Part shown: positions 26,703 through 35,316 of the stretch, piece by piece | Numbering within the stretch: the first letter of the stretch is position 1 | How the letters are laid out: the number at the start of each line of letters is the position of its first letter | NCBI GenBank assembly: GCA_039975855.1 | Contig: JBDWGH010000004.1 | Location: forward strand, 1-64,000 | Length of the DNA: 64,000 nt | DNA from: Litorimonas sp039975855 | Lineage (GTDB): Bacteria; Pseudomonadota; Alphaproteobacteria; Caulobacterales; Maricaulaceae | Direction of reading: 5' to 3' | Made by a program: the position numbers and the translations under genes | The notes under the pieces: model-generated | The model's input: the letters and a program-made list of their open reading frames with translations, nothing else | What the model was told of the DNA's origin: nothing | Database searches by the model: none

Positions 26703-27779
26703 TTAGAGGAACGGCGTTCCATCTTCTAATTTGAGTTGCGCGACAATGTCTTTGACGTCCTGAGATTTGTCCAAATTCAAAACCAGAACGGCGCCGTCTT
26801 TTACAATAATGGCGAGGTTCTCCACGCCAACCGCAGCGACAAGAGGCCCGTCAGTCTCAATGATACAATCACGAGTTTGCGAAAGTCGAATATCTCCCGA
26901 AAGAGCTAAACCTTGCGCGTCAGCCTTCAAGTCTTTCAGGGCTTTGAATGACCCGATATCATACCACCCCAATTGACACGGAATGACACCTGCTTTGCGT
27001 GTATGTTCCATAACAGCCTTATCAACTGGCGTACTTTCACACTCGACAAAAAATTCAGCATCTAAATTCCAGATATCACCGACGCAGGCAGCATTTTCAT
27101 AGGCTGCTTTTGCTGGACCTGAAACACGTGGAGAAAAGGCCTCCATTTCGTCCAATAAAGTCTGGGCGTGAAAAAGGAATATTCCTGAGTTCCAATAATA
27201 TTCGCCGGATTCGAGGTAGCTTTCCGCAACATCTCTCGGTGGTTTTTCAACAAAGCTATCGACAACGAATGCACCTGGACTCAGGGTTTCTCCCTTACGG
27301 ATGTAACCAAATCCTGTGGCAGCATATTCAGGGGTAATCCCAAACGTCATTAAATGACCATGCGCCGCAACTGGTGCACCAGCCGCGACGGCCCGCCGAA
27401 ACGCATGACCTTCTTCGATATGATGATCAGCCGGTACAACGAGTACCAAAGCATCCTCTTCTAAAGAAAGCGCATGTAAAGCTGCGATCACCGCCGGAGC
27501 AGCCGTGTTCCTGGCGAAAGGCTCGATAAGAAATCCGCCAATATTCATATTTATGTCCTGCATTTGCTTGCGAATCACAGGCTCATGATTTTCCGCACAA
27601 ATGAAGACAGGCGCATGATACATATCGCAGGCAAACCGCAGTGCGGTCTCTTGAATCATGGTTTTTTCGGTAACGAGTGGCAGCATTTGTTTCGGCGCGG
27701 CCAAACGTGAAGACGGCCATAATCGACTGCCTGCCCCTCCGGATAAAATGACCGGTACAATTTTTCCCACTTCGCGCAT
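26703..27779 (-). CDS. manC: Mannose-1-phosphate guanylyltransferase
   Basis: 358 residues. The signature start VPVILSGGAGSRLWPSSR and the PKQMLPL lysine region identify a GDP-mannose pyrophosphorylase; FVEKPPRDVAESYLESGEYY and WNSGIFLFHA form the sugar site. It makes GDP-mannose for polysaccharide or lipopolysaccharide synthesis. The C-terminal phosphomannose-isomerase domain of type II enzymes (about 470 residues) is missing, so this is the shorter monofunctional form. It stands alone, about 120 bp downstream of divL's start on the same strand, with no capsule genes in the window. Confidence 0.93.
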   Translation of the reverse strand: MREVGKIVPVILSGGAGSRLWPSSRLAAPKQMLPLVTEKTMIQETALRFACDMYHAPVFICAENHEPVIRKQMQDINMNIGGFLIEPFARNTAAPAVIAALHALSLEEDALVLVVPADHHIEEGHAFRRAVAAGAPVAAHGHLMTFGITPEYAATGFGYIRKGETLSPGAFVVDSFVEKPPRDVAESYLESGEYYWNSGIFLFHAQTLLDEMEAFSPRVSGPAKAAYENAACVGDIWNLDAEFFVECESTPVDKAVMEHTRKAGVIPCQLGWYDIGSFKALKDLKADAQGLALSGDIRLSQTRDCIIETDGPLVAAVGVENLAIIVKDGAVLVLNLDKSQDVKDIVAQLKLEDGTPFL

Positions 27780-27850
27780 GAGTTGTGTTTTATAACACAG
27801 GCTTGAATATCCGCTTACCCCTCATGGTAAATAAAATATTAAAAAATAGA

Positions 27851-28258
27851 TTAACCACCCAAGCTGGCTTCGCCTGCGCGGTAGCGTAGTAAAACTCGGC
27901 AATTGGAAAGCGGGCTTGCAGGCGGCCTAAACTGCCAAGCCTCAACAGCTTTAAGGGAGGCCTTATCAAAGGTTCCGCCCGGCACAGACCTCTCAACACG
28001 AATATTTTCGGTGGCGCCATTCTTACTCACGTCTAACCGCATAATCGTCCAACCCTGTTGGCCGTTACGAAAGGCGCTTTTAGGATAGCTCGGCATTTCA
28101 AATTTCACAGCGGCCAGCGCTTCACCGCCAATACAATCATCCGGATCGGAATAACCTTTGACCCAAGGATCAGGCGGGTAGGCGGACTTTGGGGTAAAAA
28201 CAGATGTAGACCCACAGGCCGTCAGTCCTGCCGCAAGGAAAAGCCAATACCTTCTCAC
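27851..28258 (-). CDS. Small lipoprotein with TonB C-terminal-like domain
   Basis: 135 residues. The lipoprotein signal ends LTAC (Cys15). A TonB-C-like module follows: MPSYPKSAFRNGQQGWTIMR, RLDVSKNGATENIRVERSVP, FDKASLKAVEAWQFRPPAS. This fold occurs at the periplasmic end of TonB, where it touches outer-membrane receptors, but here there is no ExbB-contacting helix, so it is not a classical energy transducer. It overlaps the HPr stop region by ATGA and is the last gene of the EIIA-HPr-lipoprotein unit. Function unknown. Confidence 0.75.
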   Translation of the reverse strand: MRRYWLFLAAGLTACGSTSVFTPKSAYPPDPWVKGYSDPDDCIGGEALAAVKFEMPSYPKSAFRNGQQGWTIMRLDVSKNGATENIRVERSVPGGTFDKASLKAVEAWQFRPPASPLSNCRVLLRYRAGEASLGG

Positions 28259-28542
28259 TCGCCCTCACCAAAACCATTCTCGACCAATTTGGTCAATGCG
28301 TCGACAACAACATTGGCTTCAGGGCCAATCGCGCTGACCGTAATGTCTTCACCGCACGCAGATCCCAATAATAAAAGCTCCATAACGCTATCGGCTTCAA
28401 CGCTTTCTGCGCATACATCATTATGGCTTCGTACCCGCACATTCGCGTTATGGCGCATGACGCATTCCATGAACTTGTTTGACGCACGTGCGTGCAATCC
28501 ACGCTTGTTTACAAGGGTCAATCTAGCAGAGGCCGAGGTCAT
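28255..28542 (-). CDS. ptsH: Phosphocarrier protein HPr (nitrogen-type PTS)
   Basis: 95 residues. The active-site His17 is in NKRGLHARASNKF; Ser52 in ADSVMELLLLG corresponds to the regulatory serine of HPr, and AAG-GAG lies directly before ATG 28542. HPr takes a phosphate from enzyme I and gives it to EIIA. It follows the mannose-type EIIA gene (6-bp gap), as in many alphaproteobacteria where these proteins form an incomplete regulatory PTS without sugar permeases. Enzyme I is not in the window. Confidence 0.93.
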   Translation of the reverse strand: MTSASARLTLVNKRGLHARASNKFMECVMRHNANVRVRSHNDVCAESVEADSVMELLLLGSACGEDITVSAIGPEANVVVDALTKLVENGFGEGE

Positions 28543-28548
28543 GACTCC

Positions 28549-28953
28549 TTAGCTCTCGCCTGCGAGAATTTTGGAGGCAATTGCGATATAGCGCTGTCCA
28601 GCCTCTTTTGCCTTTATACTCGCGTCCTCTAACGTCGCTGTTTCCCGGGCTTCCGCCAGTTTAATCAACATGGGTAGGTTTACACCAGCCAGGACCTCGA
28701 CTTTCCCGTCACGCAACATGGAAATAGCGAGATTGGATGGTGTCCCGCCGAACATATCCGTCAACAAAATCACCCCTGCCCGGTTATCTACGCGCTCAAC
28801 GGCGTCGCGAATATCAGAGCGGCGCTTTTCCATATCATCATCCGGCCCAATGCAGATGGTTTCCATTGCATCCTGCGGCCCCACGACATGTTCTGTCGCA
28901 CGGCGGAGTTCTATGGCCAATTGGCCGTGTGTTACAATTACGAGACCGATCAA
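28549..28953 (-). CDS. PTS EIIA component, mannose/fructose type (regulatory)
   Basis: 134 residues from a TTG at 28953, supported by GAGG about 9 bases upstream; a TTG at 28968 would add five residues but lacks a ribosome site. The phosphorylated His is in LVIVTHGQLAIEL (His9), and VILLTDMFGGTPSNLAISML is the conserved core of the EIIA-Man fold. In alphaproteobacteria this protein (PtsM/ManX-like) takes phosphate from HPr and acts as a regulator rather than in sugar uptake. hprK, which usually precedes it, is not here; the dioxygenase gene is. Confidence 0.9.
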   Translation of the reverse strand: MIGLVIVTHGQLAIELRRATEHVVGPQDAMETICIGPDDDMEKRRSDIRDAVERVDNRAGVILLTDMFGGTPSNLAISMLRDGKVEVLAGVNLPMLIKLAEARETATLEDASIKAKEAGQRYIAIASKILAGES

Positions 28954-29019
28954 GTCGATGAACCTCAATTTGCTTTATCGAAGTTTCACCCTAATCAAAT
29001 TATGACGGTTCTGTGAAGT

Positions 29020-29048
29020 GTTAATTCAGGCTTCTATGCGGAATTAAC
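29020..29048. repeat. Perfect inverted repeat upstream of the PTS genes
   Basis: GTTAATTC (29020-29027) and GAATTAAC (29041-29048) are perfect inverted repeats 13 bases apart. They lie 67 bp before the EIIA start and 12 bp after the dioxygenase stop. They could be a protein-binding site for the PTS promoter; as a terminator they would be weak (A/T-rich, no T-run). Confidence 0.45.
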
Positions 29049-29059
29049 ATAGCCCTCAA

Positions 29060-30238
29060 TTAGCCAATGGAAACGAGATTAGCCTGGGTCTCATCTCGGT
29101 GTTTTTTCAGATATTTCATAAACGGCGTCCCGCCTGTTCCGACATCGGTATCATTGCCCGTCGCGTTACGACTTTGCTTATTGATATAACTCGCGGCATA
29201 TTCGAGATGCCGGCTTCTAAAATCGGCAACAGCCTGAACATTTGCATTATAGGCGCGCGATAGATCTTGATCGGCAGAGCTCACTACAAAATCTCGGAGA
29301 CCACTCTGACTACGAAGGTCATCGATGAAACGGCGGTGTCCGGGTGGGCGGTAGATATGAAGTTCGTCCAAATAGGCTTTCATAGGATCCGCCGCGTGAC
29401 CAATACCTAATAGTGCATCCATAGACGGCACGATTGAAGACTGTGAGCCGGTTTGCCCGCGATAACTTTGCGCCTTCCCGCTGTGTGATTTCACGCCTTC
29501 ATACATAACGCCGTTCGGCAAGGCAGGATTATCCTTCCACCCATGAATATACGGCCTAACCCGTTCAAAATAGGCGTAAGGGTCGCAGCGTTCAGGCATG
29601 CGGTCAAAAATGCCTTTCAAATCTGACCATACAGTCGCGATTTCCGTCAGCTGTTCAGTAACCTCAGCCACATTGCCAGCTTCAACACCGTCGATAACGG
29701 CTTTCATTCTTGATAAAGCTGCGCCCGCACGGGCTTCAATCGCAACATGAACAAGGATAAACCAGTTCTCATCTTGCCCGCCGAGGAAATTCTGAATCAC
29801 GAAAATATTGGAAAGATCAATCGGTCGTTCCGGATCGTGCAACCCCCAATTGTCTAAAACATACCCACTATAAGGGAGAAGTGGTTGCTGTCCCAAACGT
29901 TCAGCCAAAGCGCACATTGGACGCGCTAAGCACTCTGGTAATGCAGCGGAGGCTTCGGCTTCGCCCCAAACATAAGACTGAACCATAAAGCTAAAATGGA
30001 CCATCGCGGCTCGGGCTTGGGAATCAGATAGACTATCCAAGTCCGATTCAACAATGCCGGGTAAGTCCCGGCGTAAGAGTTCTCTTACGCGCCCGGTTGT
30101 GAGCATTTGCGGAAGACGCATGGCAACATCACGAGCGCGGGCCCAATCTCCGGTCAACTCAACGGCTGTCGCATCATACCCGCACAAGAACCCCCGCGTT
30201 TCGCTAATGTCATAAGACTCTAAACTCTCTATCGGCAT
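29060..30238 (-). CDS. Indoleamine 2,3-dioxygenase family protein
   Basis: 392 residues. The haem-pocket motif YRGQTGSQSSIVPSMDALLG, RRFIDDLRSQSGLRDF and the C-terminal AVADFRSRHLEYAASYINKQ mark the IDO superfamily, which uses haem and O2 to open an indole ring (tryptophan to N-formylkynurenine in the typical case). AAAGGAGAA precedes ATG 30238. A divergent Lrp/AsnC regulator lies 87 bp away, which suggests local amino-acid-responsive control. No kynurenine formamidase or kynureninase is in the window, so whether the product feeds NAD synthesis, catabolism or a natural product cannot be told. Confidence 0.88.
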   Translation of the reverse strand: MPIESLESYDISETRGFLCGYDATAVELTGDWARARDVAMRLPQMLTTGRVRELLRRDLPGIVESDLDSLSDSQARAAMVHFSFMVQSYVWGEAEASAALPECLARPMCALAERLGQQPLLPYSGYVLDNWGLHDPERPIDLSNIFVIQNFLGGQDENWFILVHVAIEARAGAALSRMKAVIDGVEAGNVAEVTEQLTEIATVWSDLKGIFDRMPERCDPYAYFERVRPYIHGWKDNPALPNGVMYEGVKSHSGKAQSYRGQTGSQSSIVPSMDALLGIGHAADPMKAYLDELHIYRPPGHRRFIDDLRSQSGLRDFVVSSADQDLSRAYNANVQAVADFRSRHLEYAASYINKQSRNATGNDTDVGTGGTPFMKYLKKHRDETQANLVSIG

Positions 30239-30325
30239 GACGATTCTCCTTTGAGCAACAGAATGCCCTAAGTTGACCTGAATATTCTTGCATATTGTGT
30301 TCGTTGGCGATTAATTGAACAACAT

Positions 30326-30778
30326 ATGACGAAATTAGACACGTATAACACCGCAATATTGCAACACCTTCAAAGCGACGGCCGCATGAGCAATATCGAT
30401 CTTGCAAAACATGTGGGGCTCTCACCCTCAGCCTGTCTCCGCCGTGTACAAGACTTGGAACGTCGAGGCATCCTCAAGGGGTATCGTGCGATTATTGATC
30501 CAAAAGCGCTCGGCCAAGATGTGGTTATTTTTGTTATGGTTGGTTTGAGCGGACACCTTCGAAAGGACTCTCAAGCCTTTGAGGCCGCAATGGATCACGC
30601 ACCCGAAGTGCGGGAATGTCACAACATTACTGGCAGCGTTGAATATATCTTGCGTGTCGAGGTCGCGGACCTTTCGGCTTATAAAGCCTTTCATGCGGAT
30701 CGGTTAGGAACACTTTCAATGGTTGGGAGTATCACCTCACATATCGTCTTAGGCGCATCCAAAGATCGATTAGGGTAA
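30326..30778 (+). CDS. Lrp/AsnC-family transcriptional regulator
   Basis: 150 residues. The N-terminal winged HTH (NTAILQHLQSDGRMSNIDLA, then VGLSPSACLRRVQDLERRGI) is followed by the RAM ligand-binding domain (VIFVMVGLSG, ECHNITGSVEYILRVEVADL). Such proteins form octamers that bind DNA in response to an amino acid. Being divergent from the dioxygenase gene, with an 87-bp shared region, it is probably its regulator, with tryptophan or a related compound the obvious candidate ligand; that is inferred from context only. Confidence 0.92.
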   Translation: MTKLDTYNTAILQHLQSDGRMSNIDLAKHVGLSPSACLRRVQDLERRGILKGYRAIIDPKALGQDVVIFVMVGLSGHLRKDSQAFEAAMDHAPEVRECHNITGSVEYILRVEVADLSAYKAFHADRLGTLSMVGSITSHIVLGASKDRLG

Positions 30779-30789
30779 GCCCCCAACAA

Positions 30790-32454
30790 TTACCCTTCGT
30801 TAGAAGGACGCTGCCGCGGAACGTTGACGGTAAATCTAGCGCCAATCTTGTTTCCGTTTTCGTCAACTCGATTTTCCGCATGGATAGAGCCCCGATGGGC
30901 CGTGATAATTTGACGACAGATGGCGAGACCCAAACCGGAGTGACTGCCAAAACTCGCGCCTTTGGGTCGCTGCGTATAAAAACGCTCAAACACTGTTTCC
31001 AGGTTTTCTTCGGGGATTCCAGGACCATCATCGTCAACAGTGAAAATGACTCTTTTGCCGTCTTTTTTGGCTGTTACCGTAACCTCTCCGGCCTCAGGTG
31101 AGAAAGTGAGCGCATTGTCGATCAAGTTTCGCAAAACTTGGGCAAAGGGCGTTTCATATGCGCGGATATAAATTGGCGAGTCTGGATCAATTGTGCTCGC
31201 ATTTATAACGCTCGGCCCATCTTTTGACCGTGTTTGTTGATAAAACTCGACAATGTTCTCAGAAATTTCGGCGACATCCAAAGTCTTCGCAGTTTCCCGC
31301 GCAAGGTTGGCATCCACTTTCGACGCTTTAGAAATATCGGTAATTAAGCGGTCCATTCGGGACACATCTTGCTGGATGATATTGATTAGCTTTTCGCGTT
31401 GTTCTTTTGTTTTTGCAACACGGAGGGTGTCAGATGCTGACCGTAAACTAGTCAGCGGGTTTTTAATCTCATGCGCGACATCGGCTGCGAAATTCGCGAT
31501 ATCATCAATGCGGTTATAAAGCCCTTCTGTCATATCCCGAAGCACGAGAGACAAATCGCCGATCTCATCCCGACGGCTAGATAAATCCGGAATAGCGTCC
31601 CGTTTCTTAGCACTTCGCGTGACGATTTCCGCCGCGCGGGCCAATCGGCGCATAGGTAAACTAATAAAAAGTGTCAGTCCAAATGACGTCAGAAACATTG
31701 CCAAAAAGGCCAATGCTATAATAGGAGCCAATGCCTGACGTTCAGCCGTCACAATTGAACCGACATCATTGCTCTCTACGGTGACTACACCCAAGACCTG
31801 CTGAACACGTTGAATAGGGAGAGACACAGTGACGATGAGATTGTCATCTTCATCAAAACGGGGACCATAACTGCTTTCACCGTCTAATCCGGCACGTACT
31901 TCAGATTTTAGATCTCTACGAAGGCTGTCCCGTTTGGCTTTCCGCCAGGGCAAATTATGTAATTTGTCATCAATCCAGCCTTTAATATTCTCTCGCCATA
32001 CCTCTTGTTTTGGGCGGTCAGGACGATCTTCAATAATTGGATCAAGGCTTTCGGTGGTAATTGTGTCGTCGAGCGTTTTCGTATCGGCAACGAGGTCACC
32101 CGATTTGTCATGAAGGCGAATTCGCCAACCGTCTTGAACATTCACCCCGCGCAGAACTTGACGCGCGCCGTCGACATCTAATTCTGCTGTACCGCCAAAC
32201 CCTGTGGCCTGTTCGCCAATTACTGTCGTAATTGTGGAGGCCAAAGATTGAATATTGTCGACTTTAGCATTGATAAGCCCGGCTTCGAACCTGTTCATCG
32301 CCAAGGCCCCGGTTACAAGGATGATTAGGCCGATGAGGTTTGAGAGAAAAATATTTCGCGTCAGCCGCGATGTCCACAAGGATCGGCGCGGGCCCCGCCG
32401 CCTGTTTCGGCGGCGACGCTTTCGCTTCTTTTCGGATGGGATCGTCTCAGACAT
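30790..32454 (-). CDS. chvG: Envelope-sensing histidine kinase ChvG
   Basis: 554 residues. A basic cytoplasmic start is followed by a first membrane helix (NLIGLIILVTGALAMN), a periplasmic sensor domain of about 220 residues, a second helix (APIIALAFLAMFLTSFGLTL), HAMP, the H-box DVAHEIKNPLTSLRS and the ATP lid (DNALTFS, DDDGPGIP, SGLGLAI). ChvG (ExoS) senses acid or envelope stress and controls ChvI. It lies 73 bp after chvI on the same strand. In most relatives hprK and the PTS genes follow; here they are separated by the dioxygenase/Lrp pair. Confidence 0.93.
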   Translation of the reverse strand: MSETIPSEKKRKRRRRNRRRGPRRSLWTSRLTRNIFLSNLIGLIILVTGALAMNRFEAGLINAKVDNIQSLASTITTVIGEQATGFGGTAELDVDGARQVLRGVNVQDGWRIRLHDKSGDLVADTKTLDDTITTESLDPIIEDRPDRPKQEVWRENIKGWIDDKLHNLPWRKAKRDSLRRDLKSEVRAGLDGESSYGPRFDEDDNLIVTVSLPIQRVQQVLGVVTVESNDVGSIVTAERQALAPIIALAFLAMFLTSFGLTLFISLPMRRLARAAEIVTRSAKKRDAIPDLSSRRDEIGDLSLVLRDMTEGLYNRIDDIANFAADVAHEIKNPLTSLRSASDTLRVAKTKEQREKLINIIQQDVSRMDRLITDISKASKVDANLARETAKTLDVAEISENIVEFYQQTRSKDGPSVINASTIDPDSPIYIRAYETPFAQVLRNLIDNALTFSPEAGEVTVTAKKDGKRVIFTVDDDGPGIPEENLETVFERFYTQRPKGASFGSHSGLGLAICRQIITAHRGSIHAENRVDENGNKIGARFTVNVPRQRPSNEG

Positions 32455-32527
32455 ACCTCACCCTGATATCAGGTCGGAACTCAGACGTCTCGCCAGAATT
32501 TGGCGTCTCGCCTGAAATTGCTCAAAT

Positions 32528-33232
32528 TTAAGCTTCTTTGTATTTATATCCAACGCCGTAGAGGGTCTCAATTCCATCAAAGCTTTTATCGTTCTTTCGA
32601 AACTTCTTACGCAAGCGCTTGATGTGGCTGTCGATCGTTCGGTCATCTACATAGATTTGATCATCATAAGCTGCGTCCATAAGCTGGTCTCGAGATTTCA
32701 CGTATCCCGGACGCTTTGCAAGCGCTTCCAAAATTAGAAACTCGGTCACAGTTAAGCGCACAGCATTCCCGTCCCAAGAACAGGCGTGACGGTTCGGATC
32801 CAGTAATAGCTTACCGCGTCGAATAACTTTGTCATCACCTGCCTGAGGTTCTGGCATTTCGACATTCGTCAATCGGGCCCGACGTAAGACGGCCTTGATC
32901 CTCTCGCCTAGCAAGCGTTGGCTAAACGGTTTTGTAATGTAATCATCCGCGCCCATGTTAAATCCGATGGCTTCGTCGAATTCATCATCTTTAGACGTCA
33001 GAAATATCACAGGAAGATTTGAAGTTTGACGCAGCCGGCGTAACAACTCCAAACCGTCCATACGCGGCATTTTCACATCGAAAACCGCGAGGTCTGGCGG
33101 AGAGCTTTTCAAAGCCTCAAGTGCGCTGACGCCATCATGAAACTTACGGACTTCGTATCCTTCGCTTTCTAAGAACATGGAAACTGACGTGAGGATGTTT
33201 TCGTCATCATCAACAAGGTAGATTTTAGGCAT
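32528..33232 (-). CDS. chvI: Response regulator ChvI (OmpR/PhoB class)
   Basis: 234 residues from ATG 33232, with GGGGAGCG upstream; an in-frame extension to 33307 is non-conserved and lacks a ribosome site. The receiver domain has the acidic pocket VDDDEN, the phosphoacceptor Asp52 in AVFDVKMPRMDG, and ThrSer-Lys in FLTSKDD; a winged-helix output domain follows, ending in RTIDSHIKRLRKKF. It is phosphorylated by ChvG and regulates envelope and exopolysaccharide genes. The roughly 270-bp gap to yggT contains its promoter. Confidence 0.95.
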   Translation of the reverse strand: MPKIYLVDDDENILTSVSMFLESEGYEVRKFHDGVSALEALKSSPPDLAVFDVKMPRMDGLELLRRLRQTSNLPVIFLTSKDDEFDEAIGFNMGADDYITKPFSQRLLGERIKAVLRRARLTNVEMPEPQAGDDKVIRRGKLLLDPNRHACSWDGNAVRLTVTEFLILEALAKRPGYVKSRDQLMDAAYDDQIYVDDRTIDSHIKRLRKKFRKNDKSFDGIETLYGVGYKYKEA

Positions 33233-33503
33233 GGCTCGCTCCCCAGCGCGTTCCGCGACACGGCGCGGTGAATATTCTCTCTGTCTAACTAGGCTCATCG
33301 TCTGCATGGCTCAACCCTTCTCCTGTTGCTCTTCACATTTAAGAGTTAGGGACCATCTGCGTCGGAGTAATGACCGGAATGGGGCAATGGTGTGGCAGAC
33401 AGAAATTACTTGGCTCTGACCCTATATAGATTAGCACATCTAAAAACCTTGCCGTGAGCCATGGCTCTCCCTAGATAGAGCGAAACCACAAAGAGCCCCA
33501 TTC

Positions 33504-33809
33504 ATGAGCCTTCTCGCTTCCTTGATAGAATTTTTTGTCCAACCATTACTTGGCTTAATACTTCTAATCTTCTTCGCCTACGTCATTATTAGCTGGCTTT
33601 TCACATTGAACATCGTGAGCCCGGGCAATCCAACGGCCCGACAAGTCTATGGCATTTTGGCAAGTGTGGTGGAGCCAATTGTTGCGCCGTTCAGACGCAT
33701 TATTCCGCCGCTCGGAAATTTTGACATGGGATTCTTCTTCGCCGCTATGTTGCTCTACTGGATCAGTCGTTACCTTATTCCGAGCATTATTTTGCCAGCC
33801 TTAGCTTAA
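33504..33809 (+). CDS. YggT family integral membrane protein
   Basis: 101 residues with two YggT segments. It starts with a hydrophobic pair of helices (LIEFFVQPLLGLILLIFFAY) and carries the family motif region VEPIVAPFRRIIPPLGNFDM before the last helix. YggT proteins are small membrane proteins implicated in osmotic or cation stress and in septum- or shape-related functions; no single role is established. It is convergent with hemY (10 bp between stops). Confidence 0.9.
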   Translation: MSLLASLIEFFVQPLLGLILLIFFAYVIISWLFTLNIVSPGNPTARQVYGILASVVEPIVAPFRRIIPPLGNFDMGFFFAAMLLYWISRYLIPSIILPALA

Positions 33810-33819
33810 AGGTTAGAAG

Positions 33820-35316
33820 CTAGGACTTCGGACGATCCAACAGGCTGTCCAAACGCTCCGCTAAATCCTTTCCTTCGACCGGCGCCGCGCCGGGATCATC
33901 GGGCTGGGTGACTGGTTCGAGGACTTCTTCTTCAATCACATCTTCAGGTTCCCTCAAGTCATTGACACCTGGCAAGCGTAAAGGTGCACGGCTATCGAAG
34001 CGCGGGTGGATCAATTCACCTGTATCTCCGAATGAAAAGACCAATCTGCGCCAATCTTGCGGCGTATAGTCGAAACTCTCCCCGCTAGGATCAAGATCAG
34101 ACCAATCCGCTTCCCGCGGCGCAGTAGCCGCGCGTTGCAGCCATAGTCTAGCATCCGTTGGATTGTTCAATCGTTCCTCGGATTGCGCGGCCAAAAGGCA
34201 CAAACGCGAAGATGGGGCCTCTTCCTTGCGCAAAAGCGGGCTTAGGATAGCCCATGCCTGAACCGCATCGCCGCGTCGCAAGTGATCTTCAGCCAGCAAT
34301 ATTTTGGTTTCACGATGGTCGGGAGCTTGTTTCACGAGCGCCGCCAAACGCTTGTCGCGAGTCTTATTACTTTCACCGTCGAGCAGATCTAGAAACGACA
34401 GGGAGAGAGCAGGATGGGCCGCATGCCCCCAGCATTTCTCGATTAATTTTGATGCCGCCTTATGGTCACCCTGTATTTTATACAATTTAGAGGCCAACGC
34501 TGCCGCAGGGGCAAATTCCGGCGCTAGGCCACTGGCTTTAACGGCCAATTCCAATGCCTGCCCATAATTTCCTGCATCATGGAGACGATCGGCTTCTGCC
34601 GTGTTCAGCACAGCGCGGCGACGGCGCGCTGCAATTTTTTCTACATGTTTGCGCTGCTCACCCGTATCGAGTGTCTCTTCCGCATCTAACCATTGGTGAT
34701 TGGCAACTTCAGCTTTGAATAAAGTGTCAAATGCCCAGCGCGCTTCAGGGTTCGCGATATAGGCTTCTCTAGACTGTTCTATCGCACCTGGTAGGTCGCC
34801 TGTGGCTAACATGTTTTGCGCCAATCCGCGTTGACCTGTAGCCCGTGTCTTTTCGCTCTCAAGCATGGCCTGATAATGTTCAACAGCAACATCGCTGTCG
34901 CCCGCGGCCTCGGCGGATAACGCTGATATCACGCGACCTAATTCAGTCGACCCAATTAGATTTCGTGCAACTTCGGCTTTCTTCCGAGCCTTCTTCACAT
35001 CCCCTTCAGCACCAGCAAGCAAGGCCTCTTCCATAGCATCCAAAGCCCGGTTACGGCGACGCAGTCCGACACCCGATTTCACTCGGCGCGGCAAACGCCA
35101 AAGCCATAAGAAAAGCGACCATAACCCAATCAGGCCCAATGTTCCGAAAACACCGGCGACAATTACCGCCTGCCAAGAGAAGCTGATCTCCCCAAACGCT
35201 AGTATACCGGATGTAGCGGAAGACTTAAGCGTCAGAAAAACATCCCCGCCGACCCAGAATAGTAGCAAAAGCAAAGCGACGATAAAGCCGAGAACCGCGA
35301 TCAAATATTTTGTCAT
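33820..35316 (-). CDS. hemY: HemY-like TPR membrane protein
   Basis: 498 residues. Two N-terminal membrane helices (ALLLLLFWVGGDVFLTL and AVIVAGVFGTLGLIGLWSLF) precede the HemY_N signature and a long run of TPR-like helices (LAQNMLATGDLPGAIEQSRE, AGNYGQALELAVKASGLAPE). An acidic Pro-rich tail closes the protein. HemY of this type co-occurs with hemC/hemD; its role in haem synthesis is indirect and not the oxidase called HemY in Gram-positives. ATG 35316 overlaps the mitofilin-like stop by ATGA, so the two are coupled. Confidence 0.85.
   Translation of the reverse strand: MTKYLIAVLGFIVALLLLLFWVGGDVFLTLKSSATSGILAFGEISFSWQAVIVAGVFGTLGLIGLWSLFLWLWRLPRRVKSGVGLRRRNRALDAMEEALLAGAEGDVKKARKKAEVARNLIGSTELGRVISALSAEAAGDSDVAVEHYQAMLESEKTRATGQRGLAQNMLATGDLPGAIEQSREAYIANPEARWAFDTLFKAEVANHQWLDAEETLDTGEQRKHVEKIAARRRRAVLNTAEADRLHDAGNYGQALELAVKASGLAPEFAPAAALASKLYKIQGDHKAASKLIEKCWGHAAHPALSLSFLDLLDGESNKTRDKRLAALVKQAPDHRETKILLAEDHLRRGDAVQAWAILSPLLRKEEAPSSRLCLLAAQSEERLNNPTDARLWLQRAATAPREADWSDLDPSGESFDYTPQDWRRLVFSFGDTGELIHPRFDSRAPLRLPGVNDLREPEDVIEEEVLEPVTQPDDPGAAPVEGKDLAERLDSLLDRPKS

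Noticed and set aside
29020..29048. CtrA binding site
   Set aside because: The TTAA halves are 19 bases apart, not 7.
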